A stretch of DNA of 64,000 bases. Origin: Agromyces atrinae. GTDB lineage: Bacteria > Actinomycetota > Actinomycetes > Actinomycetales > Microbacteriaceae. The notes beneath the pieces are model-generated. The model had not been told where the DNA came from. It made no database searches and saw nothing but the letters and a program-made list of their open reading frames with translations. A program made the position numbers and the translations under genes. The stretch lies in the NCBI RefSeq assembly GCF_013407835.1, contig NZ_JACCBI010000001.1:124001-188000 (forward strand), read 5' to 3'. Below, one piece after another: positions 35,301 through 43,023 of the stretch. Position 1 is the stretch's first letter, and each line of letters starts with the position of its first letter.

Positions 35301-35879
35301 GTGAAACGCACGCCCCGAACGTCGCGATGGATCGCCGCCGCCCTGTCGCTCGCGGTCGCCGTGAGCCTCAGTGCCTGCGTGACCGAGCCCGAGCCGCCGC
35401 CGCGCACGTCATCCGCGACCCCCGCGCCCGATTCGGTGTTCGACTCCGACGCCGACGCGCTCGCCGCGGCCATTGAGGCTTACGAGGCGTACAACGCCGC
35501 TTCCAACGTGATCTTCAACGAAGGCGGGAAGGACCCCAAACGTGTTCTGCGCCTAGTGAGCGAACAATATGGAGAGCAGCTACTAAAAGAGTTCGAGTCG
35601 TTCCGGCTCCAGGGCTTCCGCGGCTCAGGCGCAACGACATTCGATTCGGCACGTTTGCTCGACCGCTACACAGACCCAATATTGATGGAGGTCGTCGAGA
35701 TTTACCTTTGCGCGGACGTCGGCGACTCTCGAGTTCTGGATTCGGAAGGCCGCGACCAGACTCCCAAAGACCGTCCCACGCGAGTGCCGCTCGTCGTCAA
35801 CTTTCAGTCGGATACAGCCGGTTCCAATCGGCTCATCGTTGGGGGGAGTGAACGTTGGGACGGCGCCGACTCCTGCTGA
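35301..35879 (+). CDS. Secreted lipoprotein of unknown function
   Basis: 192 residues from the GTG at 35301, the start that leaves a short basic N-terminus (VKRTPRTSRW) before a hydrophobic core and the lipobox SLSAC (Cys26). Readings from further upstream would bury the signal peptide. After an acidic Pro/Ser linker comes a helical segment (AAIEAYEAYN, VSEQYGEQLLKEFESF) and a beta-rich part with CADVGDSR and FQSDTAGSNRL. No family recognised, though the layout resembles small NTF2-like lipoproteins. From about 35480 the DNA is visibly richer in A and T and uses codons such as CTA, AAA and ATA that neighbours avoid, hinting at separate ancestry. Its 3' end overlaps the next gene by 25 bases. 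Confidence 0.7.
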   Translation: MKRTPRTSRWIAAALSLAVAVSLSACVTEPEPPPRTSSATPAPDSVFDSDADALAAAIEAYEAYNAASNVIFNEGGKDPKRVLRLVSEQYGEQLLKEFESFRLQGFRGSGATTFDSARLLDRYTDPILMEVVEIYLCADVGDSRVLDSEGRDQTPKDRPTRVPLVVNFQSDTAGSNRLIVGGSERWDGADSC

Positions 35880-36658
35880 GCATTGGTCTTTTCGCATTCG
35901 TCGCAGCCTTAGTCCTCCCAGCTACTAGTGCCGCGCTTGCTTGCAGTGCATCCGGTATTCGGACAGGTGACTGCGGATCTAGCATCGGTGACGATGAGGT
36001 GACTCTCGGTGGAGGGCAAGACGCGGGCGGAGGTAACGGCGACGACGCGACCGGCGGGCCGAGCGTCGGCGGCGGGGAGTCCGAGCCAGATCCGTGCGAT
36101 TCCGATGTGTGTTCGGGGGAGTACCGGTACGACCTCGGTCCGTGTCCGCCCGACAACCCTGACTGCGGGGGTTCCGCGCCGATCACGCTCAGCGACATAG
36201 CCTCGTTCCGCCCCGACACCGGCTCGGCGCGCATGGAACCGAACGGGTGGGCTGTCACCGGCCTCCCGGCGAACTTCGTCGCCGATGCGGGAGTCGACGA
36301 CGTGACCGGAACGCTCCTCGGTGCCCCGGCGACCGTGCGCTTCACGCCGATCGGGTACCGCTGGGCGCACAGCGACGGCCCGACGATCACCTCATCGAAC
36401 GGGGGAGCGACGTGGGCGTCGCTCGGCCTCTCCGACTTCTCGACGACTCCGACGAGTCGCACCTTCGAGGAGCGCGGCCGCTACACGGTCGACGTCTTCG
36501 TCGAGTACTCCGCGCAGTACCGCTACGGCGGAGCGTGGGTGCCCATCCTCGGTAGCCTGGAGGTCCGGAGCGACACCCACACCGTCATCGTGCGGAGCGC
36601 GAAGACCGTTTTGGTCGATCGCGATTGCGATTCCTCGCCCGGCGGGCCCGGTTGCTGA
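35855..36658 (+). CDS. Secreted protein of unknown function (possible PKD/Ig-like domain)
   Basis: 267 residues from a TTG at 35855, chosen because GGGGGGAG lies six bases upstream and a signal peptide follows immediately (MGRRRLLLSIGLFAFVAALV, ending around TSAALA). The next 90 residues are Gly/Asp/Ser-rich with six Cys, probably disordered and disulphide-linked. The C-terminal 140 residues look like an Ig/PKD-type beta domain (VRFTPIGYRWAHSDGP, TFEERGRYTVDVFVEYSAQY). The gene overlaps the lipoprotein gene by 25 bases, so the two are very likely coexpressed and may interact outside the cell. Function unknown. The start of the gene shares the AT-richer composition of its partner. Confidence 0.7.
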   Translation: MGRRRLLLSIGLFAFVAALVLPATSAALACSASGIRTGDCGSSIGDDEVTLGGGQDAGGGNGDDATGGPSVGGGESEPDPCDSDVCSGEYRYDLGPCPPDNPDCGGSAPITLSDIASFRPDTGSARMEPNGWAVTGLPANFVADAGVDDVTGTLLGAPATVRFTPIGYRWAHSDGPTITSSNGGATWASLGLSDFSTTPTSRTFEERGRYTVDVFVEYSAQYRYGGAWVPILGSLEVRSDTHTVIVRSAKTVLVDRDCDSSPGGPGC

Positions 36659-36677
36659 GAGTTCTCAACGAGAATTC
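36659..36677 (+). terminator. Short hairpin after the secreted pair
   Basis: GAGTTCTC (36659-36666) pairs with GAGAATTC (36670-36677) across AAC, eight pairs with one G-U in RNA, starting right after the stop codon. Weak, with no T run. Confidence 0.4.
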
Positions 36678-36761
36678 GGCTGAGCGATAGTAAGTTCATA
36701 GGTTCCGTCGATTGGCCGCACAGCTTGAGGGGTCAGGCTGAGCGTGCTTGGAAGGAGCACC

Positions 36762-38618
36762 ATGACAGAGAACATCAACGGCGCCGCACCGGAGCAGGAT
36801 CCGGAGTCCGCCGCATCGGCACCCGAGAACCACGCCGTCGAGACCCCCGCAACGGATGCCGCGAGCAGTGCAGCCCCCGCAGCGAACACGGCACCGGCCG
36901 ACGCACAGGCGCACGACGCGTCCGGTGCGACCGAGACGCGTAGCGAGACCGAAGCGCCGAACGCGCCCGCGGCGAACACGCCGGAAGCCGACACCGACGT
37001 CGTCGCACCCGTCGCCCCCGTGACGCCGCCGCCCGCCGTGGCCCCGCCCGCCCCGCAGGCGACGGTGTACGAGCCCGGTCAGGCTCCCCACGCCTACGGC
37101 CAGCCCGCCACCCCCGCTGTGCCGACGGCCACGACCCCGCAGGCCACGGCCCCGCAGTCCGCGAGCCAGCACACCGCCCCGCAGCAGCCCGCCTACACGG
37201 GCGTTACCGCTCCCTACGGCTCCGGCCAGAACACCACGTCGGCCTACGGCCAGCAGAACTCCTACGCGCCCCCGGCGCCGGGTTCGGCCGTGCCTCCCGC
37301 GTTCGGCGGCCCCTCGGGCACCCAGAACCCCTACTCGCAGCACCACACGCAGCCGACCGTTCCCCTCGCGGGCGTCGACACCGCGACGAAGACGAAGAAG
37401 TCCAACACGGGCCTCCTCCTCGCGGGTGTCGCCGTCGCGGCAGCGATCATCGGCGGCGTCTCCGGCGCGGGTGCATTCGCTCTCGCCGGTGCTAACCAGC
37501 CGTCATCCGTGCCGGTCAGCGAAGGCAGCGCGCAGAACATCGTCATCAACGACACCGATGACGTCAACCGCATCGCCGCCGTCGCGGCGAAGGCCTCGCC
37601 GAGCGTCGTCACGATCTCGGTCACCGGCTCGGCGAGCGGCGGAACCGGCTCGGGCGTCATCCTCAGCGAAGACGGCTACGTGCTGACCAACACCCACGTC
37701 GTGACGCTCGACGGCAGCACCGCGAGCCCCACGATCTCGGTCAAGCTCGACGACGGGCGTCTGTTCACGGCGACCATCGTCGGCACCGACCCGTACTCCG
37801 ACCTCGCCGTCATCAAGCTCGACGACGCGAGCGGTCTGACCCCGCTCGAGTTCGCCGACTCGTCGAAGCTCAACGTCGGTGACACGGCGATCGCGATCGG
37901 CGCACCCCTCGGCCTCTCGGGCACCGTGACCAACGGCATCGTGAGCGCGCTCAACCGCAGCATCACGGTCGCGTCGTCGGCCGTCCCTGAGGAAGACCAG
38001 CAGCAGCAGGAGAACCAGGGCGAGCAGCCCACCGATCCCTTCGACTTCTGGAACTTCCCGAACGAGGGCGGCACCGAGGACCAGGGCTCGCAGGGCCAGG
38101 GCCAGAGCCAGGCGTCGAGCTCGATCTCGCTCTCCGTCATCCAGACCGACGCGGCGATCAACCCGGGTAACTCGGGCGGTGCGCTGCTCGACGGCGACGG
38201 CAACCTCATCGGCATCAACGTCGCGATCCTGAGCGCGGGCGGCTCCACGACCGAGGCCGGCAACATCGGCGTCGGCTTCGCGGTTCCGGCGAACCTCGCC
38301 GAGCGCGTCGCGCAGGAGCTCATCGACAACGGCAAGGCCACCCACGGCCTCCTCGGCGCGATGGTCTCCGACGCGGCAGCGGATGCCTCGAGCGACACGG
38401 TCGGCGCACTCATCTCCGACGTGACCGCCGGCGGTGCAGCCGAGGCCGCCGGCCTCCAGGCCGGCGACGTCGTCACCGAGTTCAACGGCGTGCGCATCAC
38501 CGATGCGACCGATCTGACCGCGCAGGTGCGCTTCCTCGCCGGCGGCGCGAAGGCTGAACTCAGCTTCGTGCGCGACGGCAAGGCCGCCACCGCGACGGTG
38601 GAGCTCGGCACGCTCTGA
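36762..38618 (+). CDS. HtrA/DegP-type membrane serine protease with PDZ domain
   Basis: 618 residues from the ATG at 36762, behind GGAAGGAG. The first 210 residues are a disordered Ala/Pro/Gln-rich cytoplasmic tail, with repeated APQATAPQS- and YGQ-type stretches. One membrane helix (about 216-245) follows, then a trypsin-fold domain with His312 in TNTHVV, Asp347 in DPYSDLAVI and Ser471 in NPGNSGGALLD. An insert of about 50 Gln/Glu-rich residues (EEDQQQQENQ) lies in the protease domain. A PDZ domain ends the protein (GGAAEAAGLQAGDVVTEFNG). It acts in quality control of exported proteins. Confidence 0.92.
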   Translation: MTENINGAAPEQDPESAASAPENHAVETPATDAASSAAPAANTAPADAQAHDASGATETRSETEAPNAPAANTPEADTDVVAPVAPVTPPPAVAPPAPQATVYEPGQAPHAYGQPATPAVPTATTPQATAPQSASQHTAPQQPAYTGVTAPYGSGQNTTSAYGQQNSYAPPAPGSAVPPAFGGPSGTQNPYSQHHTQPTVPLAGVDTATKTKKSNTGLLLAGVAVAAAIIGGVSGAGAFALAGANQPSSVPVSEGSAQNIVINDTDDVNRIAAVAAKASPSVVTISVTGSASGGTGSGVILSEDGYVLTNTHVVTLDGSTASPTISVKLDDGRLFTATIVGTDPYSDLAVIKLDDASGLTPLEFADSSKLNVGDTAIAIGAPLGLSGTVTNGIVSALNRSITVASSAVPEEDQQQQENQGEQPTDPFDFWNFPNEGGTEDQGSQGQGQSQASSSISLSVIQTDAAINPGNSGGALLDGDGNLIGINVAILSAGGSTTEAGNIGVGFAVPANLAERVAQELIDNGKATHGLLGAMVSDAAADASSDTVGALISDVTAGGAAEAAGLQAGDVVTEFNGVRITDATDLTAQVRFLAGGAKAELSFVRDGKAATATVELGTL

Positions 38619-38638
38619 CCCCGCCTCCTTCCCGGCCT

Positions 38639-38674
38639 CGAAGCGCCGTCGATCCACGGATCGGCGGCGCTTCG
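38639..38674. terminator. Hairpin terminator after the HtrA gene
   Basis: CGAAGCGCCG pairs with CGGCGCTTCG, then after one mismatch a further six pairs, closing a two-base apex in DNA (effective RNA loop somewhat larger). It lies five bases before the -10 of the next operon. Confidence 0.7.
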
Positions 38675-38678
38675 CTGC

Positions 38679-38684
38679 TAGGCT
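38679..38684 (+). promoter_or_regulatory. -10 hexamer TAGGCT of the polymer biosynthesis operon
   Basis: TAGGCT lies 23 bases before the ATG at 38708, so this transcript has a short leader with AGCGGGG as ribosome site. Confidence 0.5.
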
Positions 38685-38707
38685 CGGACGACTGGAAACA
38701 AGCGGGG

Positions 38708-39760
38708 ATGATGGCAGATCTGCACGCCGGGAGCGACGCTCCGGCCCTGGGCGGCGTCTCGTACGTGATGCCCGTTCTGAACGACGTGTCGAACGTCAGG
38801 AACGCCGTCGATTCGATCCTCGCGCAGTCGTACTCCGGCCCCTTCGACATCACGATCGCTGTCGGTCCGAGCATCGACGGCACGCTCGAGCTCGTCGAAG
38901 ACCTCGCACGAACGGATGACCGCATCCACGTCATCGTCAACGAGGTCGGGTCGACCCCGTCGGGCCTGAACCTCGCGATCCGTGCGTCATCCCACCCCGT
39001 CGTCGTGCGCGTCGACGCGCACTCGATCCTCCCCGTCGACTACACGCGGATCGCGGTCGAGACGATGGAGCGGACGGGCGCCGACAACGTCGGCGGAATC
39101 ATGGATGCCCGCGGCACGACGCCCTTCGAACGCGCCGTCGCTCTCGCCTACACGACGAAGGTCGGTCTCGGCGGTTCCGCATTCCACGTCGGCGGCGGCG
39201 AGGGCCCGGCCGAGACCGTGTACCTCGGCGTGTTCCGCCGCACGGCGCTCGAGCGCGTCGGCCTCTTCGACGAAGACATCAAGCGCGGTCAGGACTGGGA
39301 GCTGAACCTCCGCATCCGCGAGAGCGGCGGGCTCATCTGGTTCACGCCCGACCTCCGCGTCACGTATCGCCCGCGCGCGAACCTCTCGCGGCTCGCGCGG
39401 CAGATGCTCTCGACGGGGCTCTGGCGTGGTGAGCTCGCTCGGCGCTTCCCGTCGGCGACCGGCATCCGTTATCTCATCCCGCCGGCCATGGTCGTCGGCG
39501 TCGCCCTCGGCCTCATCCTCGGCCTCATCGGGGTCGTGCAGGCCATCGCGGGGGCGACTCCCTGGCTACTCGTCGGCTTCGTGGTTCCCCTCGTCTACGC
39601 GCTCTTCGTCGTCGCCGCGTACGTCGTGTACGCCCGCGGCGCGCGAACTCGCGGTCGCTTTCTCGTAGTCTTGCCGTGCATACACGTGAGTTGGGGCACG
39701 GGCTTCGTGCTCGGTTACCTCTCGCTCACCCGCAACATCGCGGCACACACGGGAAGGTAG
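38708..39760 (+). CDS. Family 2 glycosyltransferase with C-terminal membrane helices
   Basis: 350 residues. GT-A fold: N-terminal SYVMPVLNDVSNVRNAVDSI, donor-binding VVRVDAHSILP (the D-x-H form of DXD) and a late GQDWELNLRIRESGG with the acceptor base region. Two or three hydrophobic helices form the C-terminus, as in ExoA-like enzymes that act on lipid-linked acceptors at the inner membrane face. It opens a run of genes for an envelope polymer, followed seven bases later by a CDP-alcohol phosphotransferase. Confidence 0.88.
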   Translation: MMADLHAGSDAPALGGVSYVMPVLNDVSNVRNAVDSILAQSYSGPFDITIAVGPSIDGTLELVEDLARTDDRIHVIVNEVGSTPSGLNLAIRASSHPVVVRVDAHSILPVDYTRIAVETMERTGADNVGGIMDARGTTPFERAVALAYTTKVGLGGSAFHVGGGEGPAETVYLGVFRRTALERVGLFDEDIKRGQDWELNLRIRESGGLIWFTPDLRVTYRPRANLSRLARQMLSTGLWRGELARRFPSATGIRYLIPPAMVVGVALGLILGLIGVVQAIAGATPWLLVGFVVPLVYALFVVAAYVVYARGARTRGRFLVVLPCIHVSWGTGFVLGYLSLTRNIAAHTGR

Positions 39761-39767
39761 GCAGTGG

Positions 39768-40589
39768 ATGCCACAGGCTGACGCAACGGCGGGACCCGGT
39801 CGACCGCCGTCGAGCATCGCCGAGCTCCGAGCGGTCGCACAGCCCCCCGAGGTGCGACTGCGTCGGAACGCCGAGCACTGGGTCGCGTCGCTCTATCTCC
39901 GCGACCTCTCGCCCTACCTGACGTGGCTGCTCCTCCGCACGCGGATCTCCGCGAACGGCGTCACGGGTCTCATGATCCTCGTCGGCTGGTCGACGGCGGC
40001 CGCGCTCCTCATCCCGGGCATCTGGGGTGCGCTCCTCGCGGTCGTGCTCGGTCAGCTGCAGATGCTCATCGACTGCTGCGACGGCGAGGTCGCGCGCTGG
40101 CGTCGCACGTCGTCGCCCGCCGGCGTCTTCCTCGACAAGGTCGGCCACTACACGACCGAAGCGCTCATCCCGATCGCGATCGGAATCCGCGCCGCCGCGT
40201 ACCCGCTCGAATTCCCCGAGGACTTCCTCTGGACGACGCTCGCGATGCTGCTCGCACTCCTCATCGTGCTCAACAAGGCGCTCAACGACATGGTGCACGT
40301 CGCTCGCGCGAACGCCGGACTGTCGAAGCTCGCCGATACCGAGGGCGAGTCGGCTCCGCGCGGCGGCCTCGTCGCGAAGCTCCGCCGTGCCGCGCGTTTC
40401 GTGCCGTTCCACCGCCTGTACCACTCGGTCGAATTGACGCTCATCATGCTCGCTGCGGCCGTCGTCGGTCTCTTCGTCGGGCAGCCGTTCGTCGACCGGT
40501 TCGTGCTCATCGCCCTCGTGCCGCTCGCGTTCCTCGCCCTCGTCGGCCACTTCGTCGCGATCATGGCCTCCCGGCGGGTACGTGCCTGA
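39768..40589 (+). CDS. CDP-alcohol phosphotransferase family membrane protein, variant active site
   Basis: 273 residues with about six membrane helices. The family motif D-x2-DG-x2-AR-x8-G-x3-D-x3-D is complete in DCCDGEVARWRR and GVFLDKVGHY except that the fourth Asp, the catalytic base in characterised enzymes, is His127; the third Asp is Asp123. Such enzymes move a phospho-alcohol from a CDP-alcohol onto an acceptor hydroxyl. Between two glycosyltransferases and a CDP-glycerol-type transferase, the acceptor is probably a lipid-linked sugar rather than diacylglycerol. The His may alter specificity or reflect a different base. It overlaps the next start by eight bases. Confidence 0.8.
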   Translation: MPQADATAGPGRPPSSIAELRAVAQPPEVRLRRNAEHWVASLYLRDLSPYLTWLLLRTRISANGVTGLMILVGWSTAAALLIPGIWGALLAVVLGQLQMLIDCCDGEVARWRRTSSPAGVFLDKVGHYTTEALIPIAIGIRAAAYPLEFPEDFLWTTLAMLLALLIVLNKALNDMVHVARANAGLSKLADTEGESAPRGGLVAKLRRAARFVPFHRLYHSVELTLIMLAAAVVGLFVGQPFVDRFVLIALVPLAFLALVGHFVAIMASRRVRA

Positions 40590-41466
40590 GCGGCCCGTGG
40601 TCGGTGTCGTCGTGCTCACGCAGGGCACGCGGCCGGATGACCTCGTCCGCGGCATCCGTTCCGTGCTCGCCCAACGGGACGTCGACGTCGATGTCGCCGT
40701 CGTCGGAAACGGCTGGGACCCGGCGACCGCCGACCCCGCGCTGCCCGACGGCGTGACGTTCGTCGCGCTGCCCGAGAACCTCGGTATTCCGGCGGGCCGT
40801 AACCGCGGTGTGCCGCATGTCGGCGGCGAGTACCTGTTCTTCCTCGACGACGACGCGTTCCTGCCCGACGACGACTTCCTCGCATCGGCGGTGGCGAAGC
40901 TGCGTGCCGACTTCACGATCGGGCTCATCCAACCGCGCGTCGAGGACCCGACGGGGCAGGAGTCGCCGCGGCGCTGGATTCCGCGCATCCGCAAGGGCGA
41001 GGCGACCGATTCGAGCGACGTCTTCTCGTGCTGGGAGGGTGCCGTGGTGCTGCCCCGCGCCGTCTTCGAGCGAGCCGGCGGCTGGGCCGACCCGTTCTTC
41101 TACGCGCATGAGGGCATCGAGCTCGCGTGGCGGGTGTGGAACACCGGCCACCGCGCCTGGTACGCGGGCGACCTGCGCGCGGCGCACCCCGTGATCGAGC
41201 CGACGCGCCACGACTACTACTACCGGCTGAACGCGCGCAATCGCGTGTGGCTCGCGCGACGCAATCTGCCTGCGCCGTTCGCCCTCGCCTACGTCGCATC
41301 GTGGACGGGCATCCAGGTGCTGCGGTGGGCGCGCCAGCCCGCCGTCCTCCGTGCATGGTTCGGCGGATGGCGCGAGGGCTGGCAGGTCGACCCCGGCGGG
41401 CGTGTGCCGCTGCGGTGGCGGACGATCGCACGGATGACGCTCGCGGGCCGCCCTCCCGTCGTCTGA
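40582..41466 (+). CDS. Family 2 glycosyltransferase, soluble
   Basis: 294 residues, GTG overlapping the upstream stop by eight bases. GT-A features: VGVVVLTQGTRPDDLVRGI at the nucleotide site, LGIPAGRNRGVPHVGGEYL, the acidic FLDDDAFLPDD (DXD) and DPFFYAHEGIELAWRVWNTG. This resembles rhamnosyl- or galactofuranosyltransferase-like GT2 proteins, but the sugar cannot be named. No membrane helix. Part of the same operon as the two preceding genes. Confidence 0.87.
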   Translation: MPERPVVGVVVLTQGTRPDDLVRGIRSVLAQRDVDVDVAVVGNGWDPATADPALPDGVTFVALPENLGIPAGRNRGVPHVGGEYLFFLDDDAFLPDDDFLASAVAKLRADFTIGLIQPRVEDPTGQESPRRWIPRIRKGEATDSSDVFSCWEGAVVLPRAVFERAGGWADPFFYAHEGIELAWRVWNTGHRAWYAGDLRAAHPVIEPTRHDYYYRLNARNRVWLARRNLPAPFALAYVASWTGIQVLRWARQPAVLRAWFGGWREGWQVDPGGRVPLRWRTIARMTLAGRPPVV

Positions 41467-41527
41467 CGCAGGTATCAAGATCGTTTCGATCTCCCGAGAT
41501 CGTCGCCCGATGGCGTCGAGCCCTGGT

Positions 41528-41533
41528 TAGCCT
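41528..41533 (+). promoter_or_regulatory. -10 hexamer TAGCCT of a leaderless promoter
   Basis: Six bases precede the GTG at 41540. This gives the glycerophosphotransferase-like gene its own start of transcription inside the cluster. Confidence 0.6.
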
Positions 41534-41539
41534 GGAGTC

Positions 41540-42835
41540 GTGGGAATCAAGCGCGACATCAAGCTCGGACTTCGAATGCTGCGCGAGGTCGCGAACTCGC
41601 GCCGTGCGCAGTCGTCCCTCGCCGCGAAGCTCCTCGAGCAGGGCCCCCTCGAACCGCACCGCTTCCGTATCGGCGTCTACTTCGCCGACCCGAAGGTCAA
41701 CATCTACCAGATGCGCCAGTGGTACAAGCCGCTCGCCGAACTCTCGAAGACGTGGCCTGTGCTCCTGTTGAGCCGTGCGTCGGGCTCGGCGATCACCCTG
41801 CTGAACGAGGCGCCGTTGCCCGTCGCCTATGTGCGCAAGGTCGTCGACCTCGAGCGCATCATCCACGAGCAGGATCTGCAGATCATCTTCTACGTGAACC
41901 AGAACGCGAAGAACTTCCAGATGATGCGGTATGGCCGGCGTTGGCACGTCTTCATCAACCACGGCGAGTCCGACAAGATGTACATGACGACGAACCAGTT
42001 CAAGGCGTACGACTACGCGCTCATCGCCGGAGATGCGGCACGGTCGCGACTCGACAAGGTGCTCTGGGACTACGACTTCGACAAGCGCGCGATCCCCATC
42101 GGACGCCCGCAGGCCGATCACTACTCGGGTGAGGTGCCCTACGTTCCCGACGAGCGCACCGTCGTGCTCTACGCGCCGACGTGGGAGGGCGACCGCGCCG
42201 CCGCGGCGTACGGCTCGATCGCATCGCATGGCGTGCCGCTCGTACAGGCGTTGCTCGCGACGGGGCGGCACCGCGTGATCTACCGGCCGCACCCGCGGTC
42301 GGGAGTCGTCGACGACGCGTACGGAGCGGCCAATGCGGAGATCGTGCGTCTGCTCGCTGCGGCGAATGCGAGCGATCCGCGTGCTCAGCACGTGCACGAC
42401 ACCGGTGGCGAACTCGGCTGGCAGCTGTCGGCGGCGGATGTCGCGATCGTCGACATCTCGGCGATGGTCTACGACCGGTTGGCATCGGGCAAGCCGCTCA
42501 TGATCACGCGACCCGCCAACCCCGCGGCCGAGATCGACACGAGCGGTTACCTCTCCGCCTGCGAGTGGTTGACCGTCGACGAAGCCGGGTCGATCGTCGA
42601 CCTCGTCGACGGCCTCGCGCACGACGACGACGCGCGGGCCCGTCTCGACTTCTGGGTTGAGCGTTACTTCGGTGATCCGACTCCGGGCGCGGCCACACGC
42701 CGCTTCCACGAGGCCGTGTCGCACCTCATGGATGAGTGGGATCGCTTTGCCGCGATCCACGCGGCCGACCCCGAGATCGATGACCACGATGCCGACGGCG
42801 AGGCCGAAGAGGAGCACCTGCCCGCTCCCGAGTGA
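41540..42835 (+). CDS. CDP-glycerol glycerophosphotransferase family protein (TagB/TagF type)
   Basis: 431 residues. C-terminal GT-B-like domain with the family motifs: FINHGESDK (His of the first catalytic motif) and VIYRPHPRSG (second His), plus VVLYAPTWEGDR and ADVAIVDISAMVYDRLASG. In teichoic-acid synthesis these enzymes add glycerol- or ribitol-phosphate units to lipid-linked intermediates at the membrane. The N-terminal 110 residues are not recognisable and the last 30 are acidic. With the CDP-alcohol phosphotransferase and a nucleotidyltransferase at 51836-52528 it suggests a phosphodiester-linked wall polymer. Confidence 0.85.
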   Translation: MGIKRDIKLGLRMLREVANSRRAQSSLAAKLLEQGPLEPHRFRIGVYFADPKVNIYQMRQWYKPLAELSKTWPVLLLSRASGSAITLLNEAPLPVAYVRKVVDLERIIHEQDLQIIFYVNQNAKNFQMMRYGRRWHVFINHGESDKMYMTTNQFKAYDYALIAGDAARSRLDKVLWDYDFDKRAIPIGRPQADHYSGEVPYVPDERTVVLYAPTWEGDRAAAAYGSIASHGVPLVQALLATGRHRVIYRPHPRSGVVDDAYGAANAEIVRLLAAANASDPRAQHVHDTGGELGWQLSAADVAIVDISAMVYDRLASGKPLMITRPANPAAEIDTSGYLSACEWLTVDEAGSIVDLVDGLAHDDDARARLDFWVERYFGDPTPGAATRRFHEAVSHLMDEWDRFAAIHAADPEIDDHDADGEAEEEHLPAPE

Positions 42836-43023
42836 TCCGCTGGGTCCCTCGCTACTCGGCTCTGTGTCAGCTCTGCACTGAACTTCTCCGTGCGTCGTCA
42901 GCCGCGTGGAGGTCGGTTGCCGAGGATCTCCTCGTCACCCGAGGCGATGCGCGCGTATGTGTCGCCGCGGGACTTCCGCGCCGCCAGCCCCGTGTCGCGC
43001 GGTTTCAAGGCTCCGCTCGGTGG

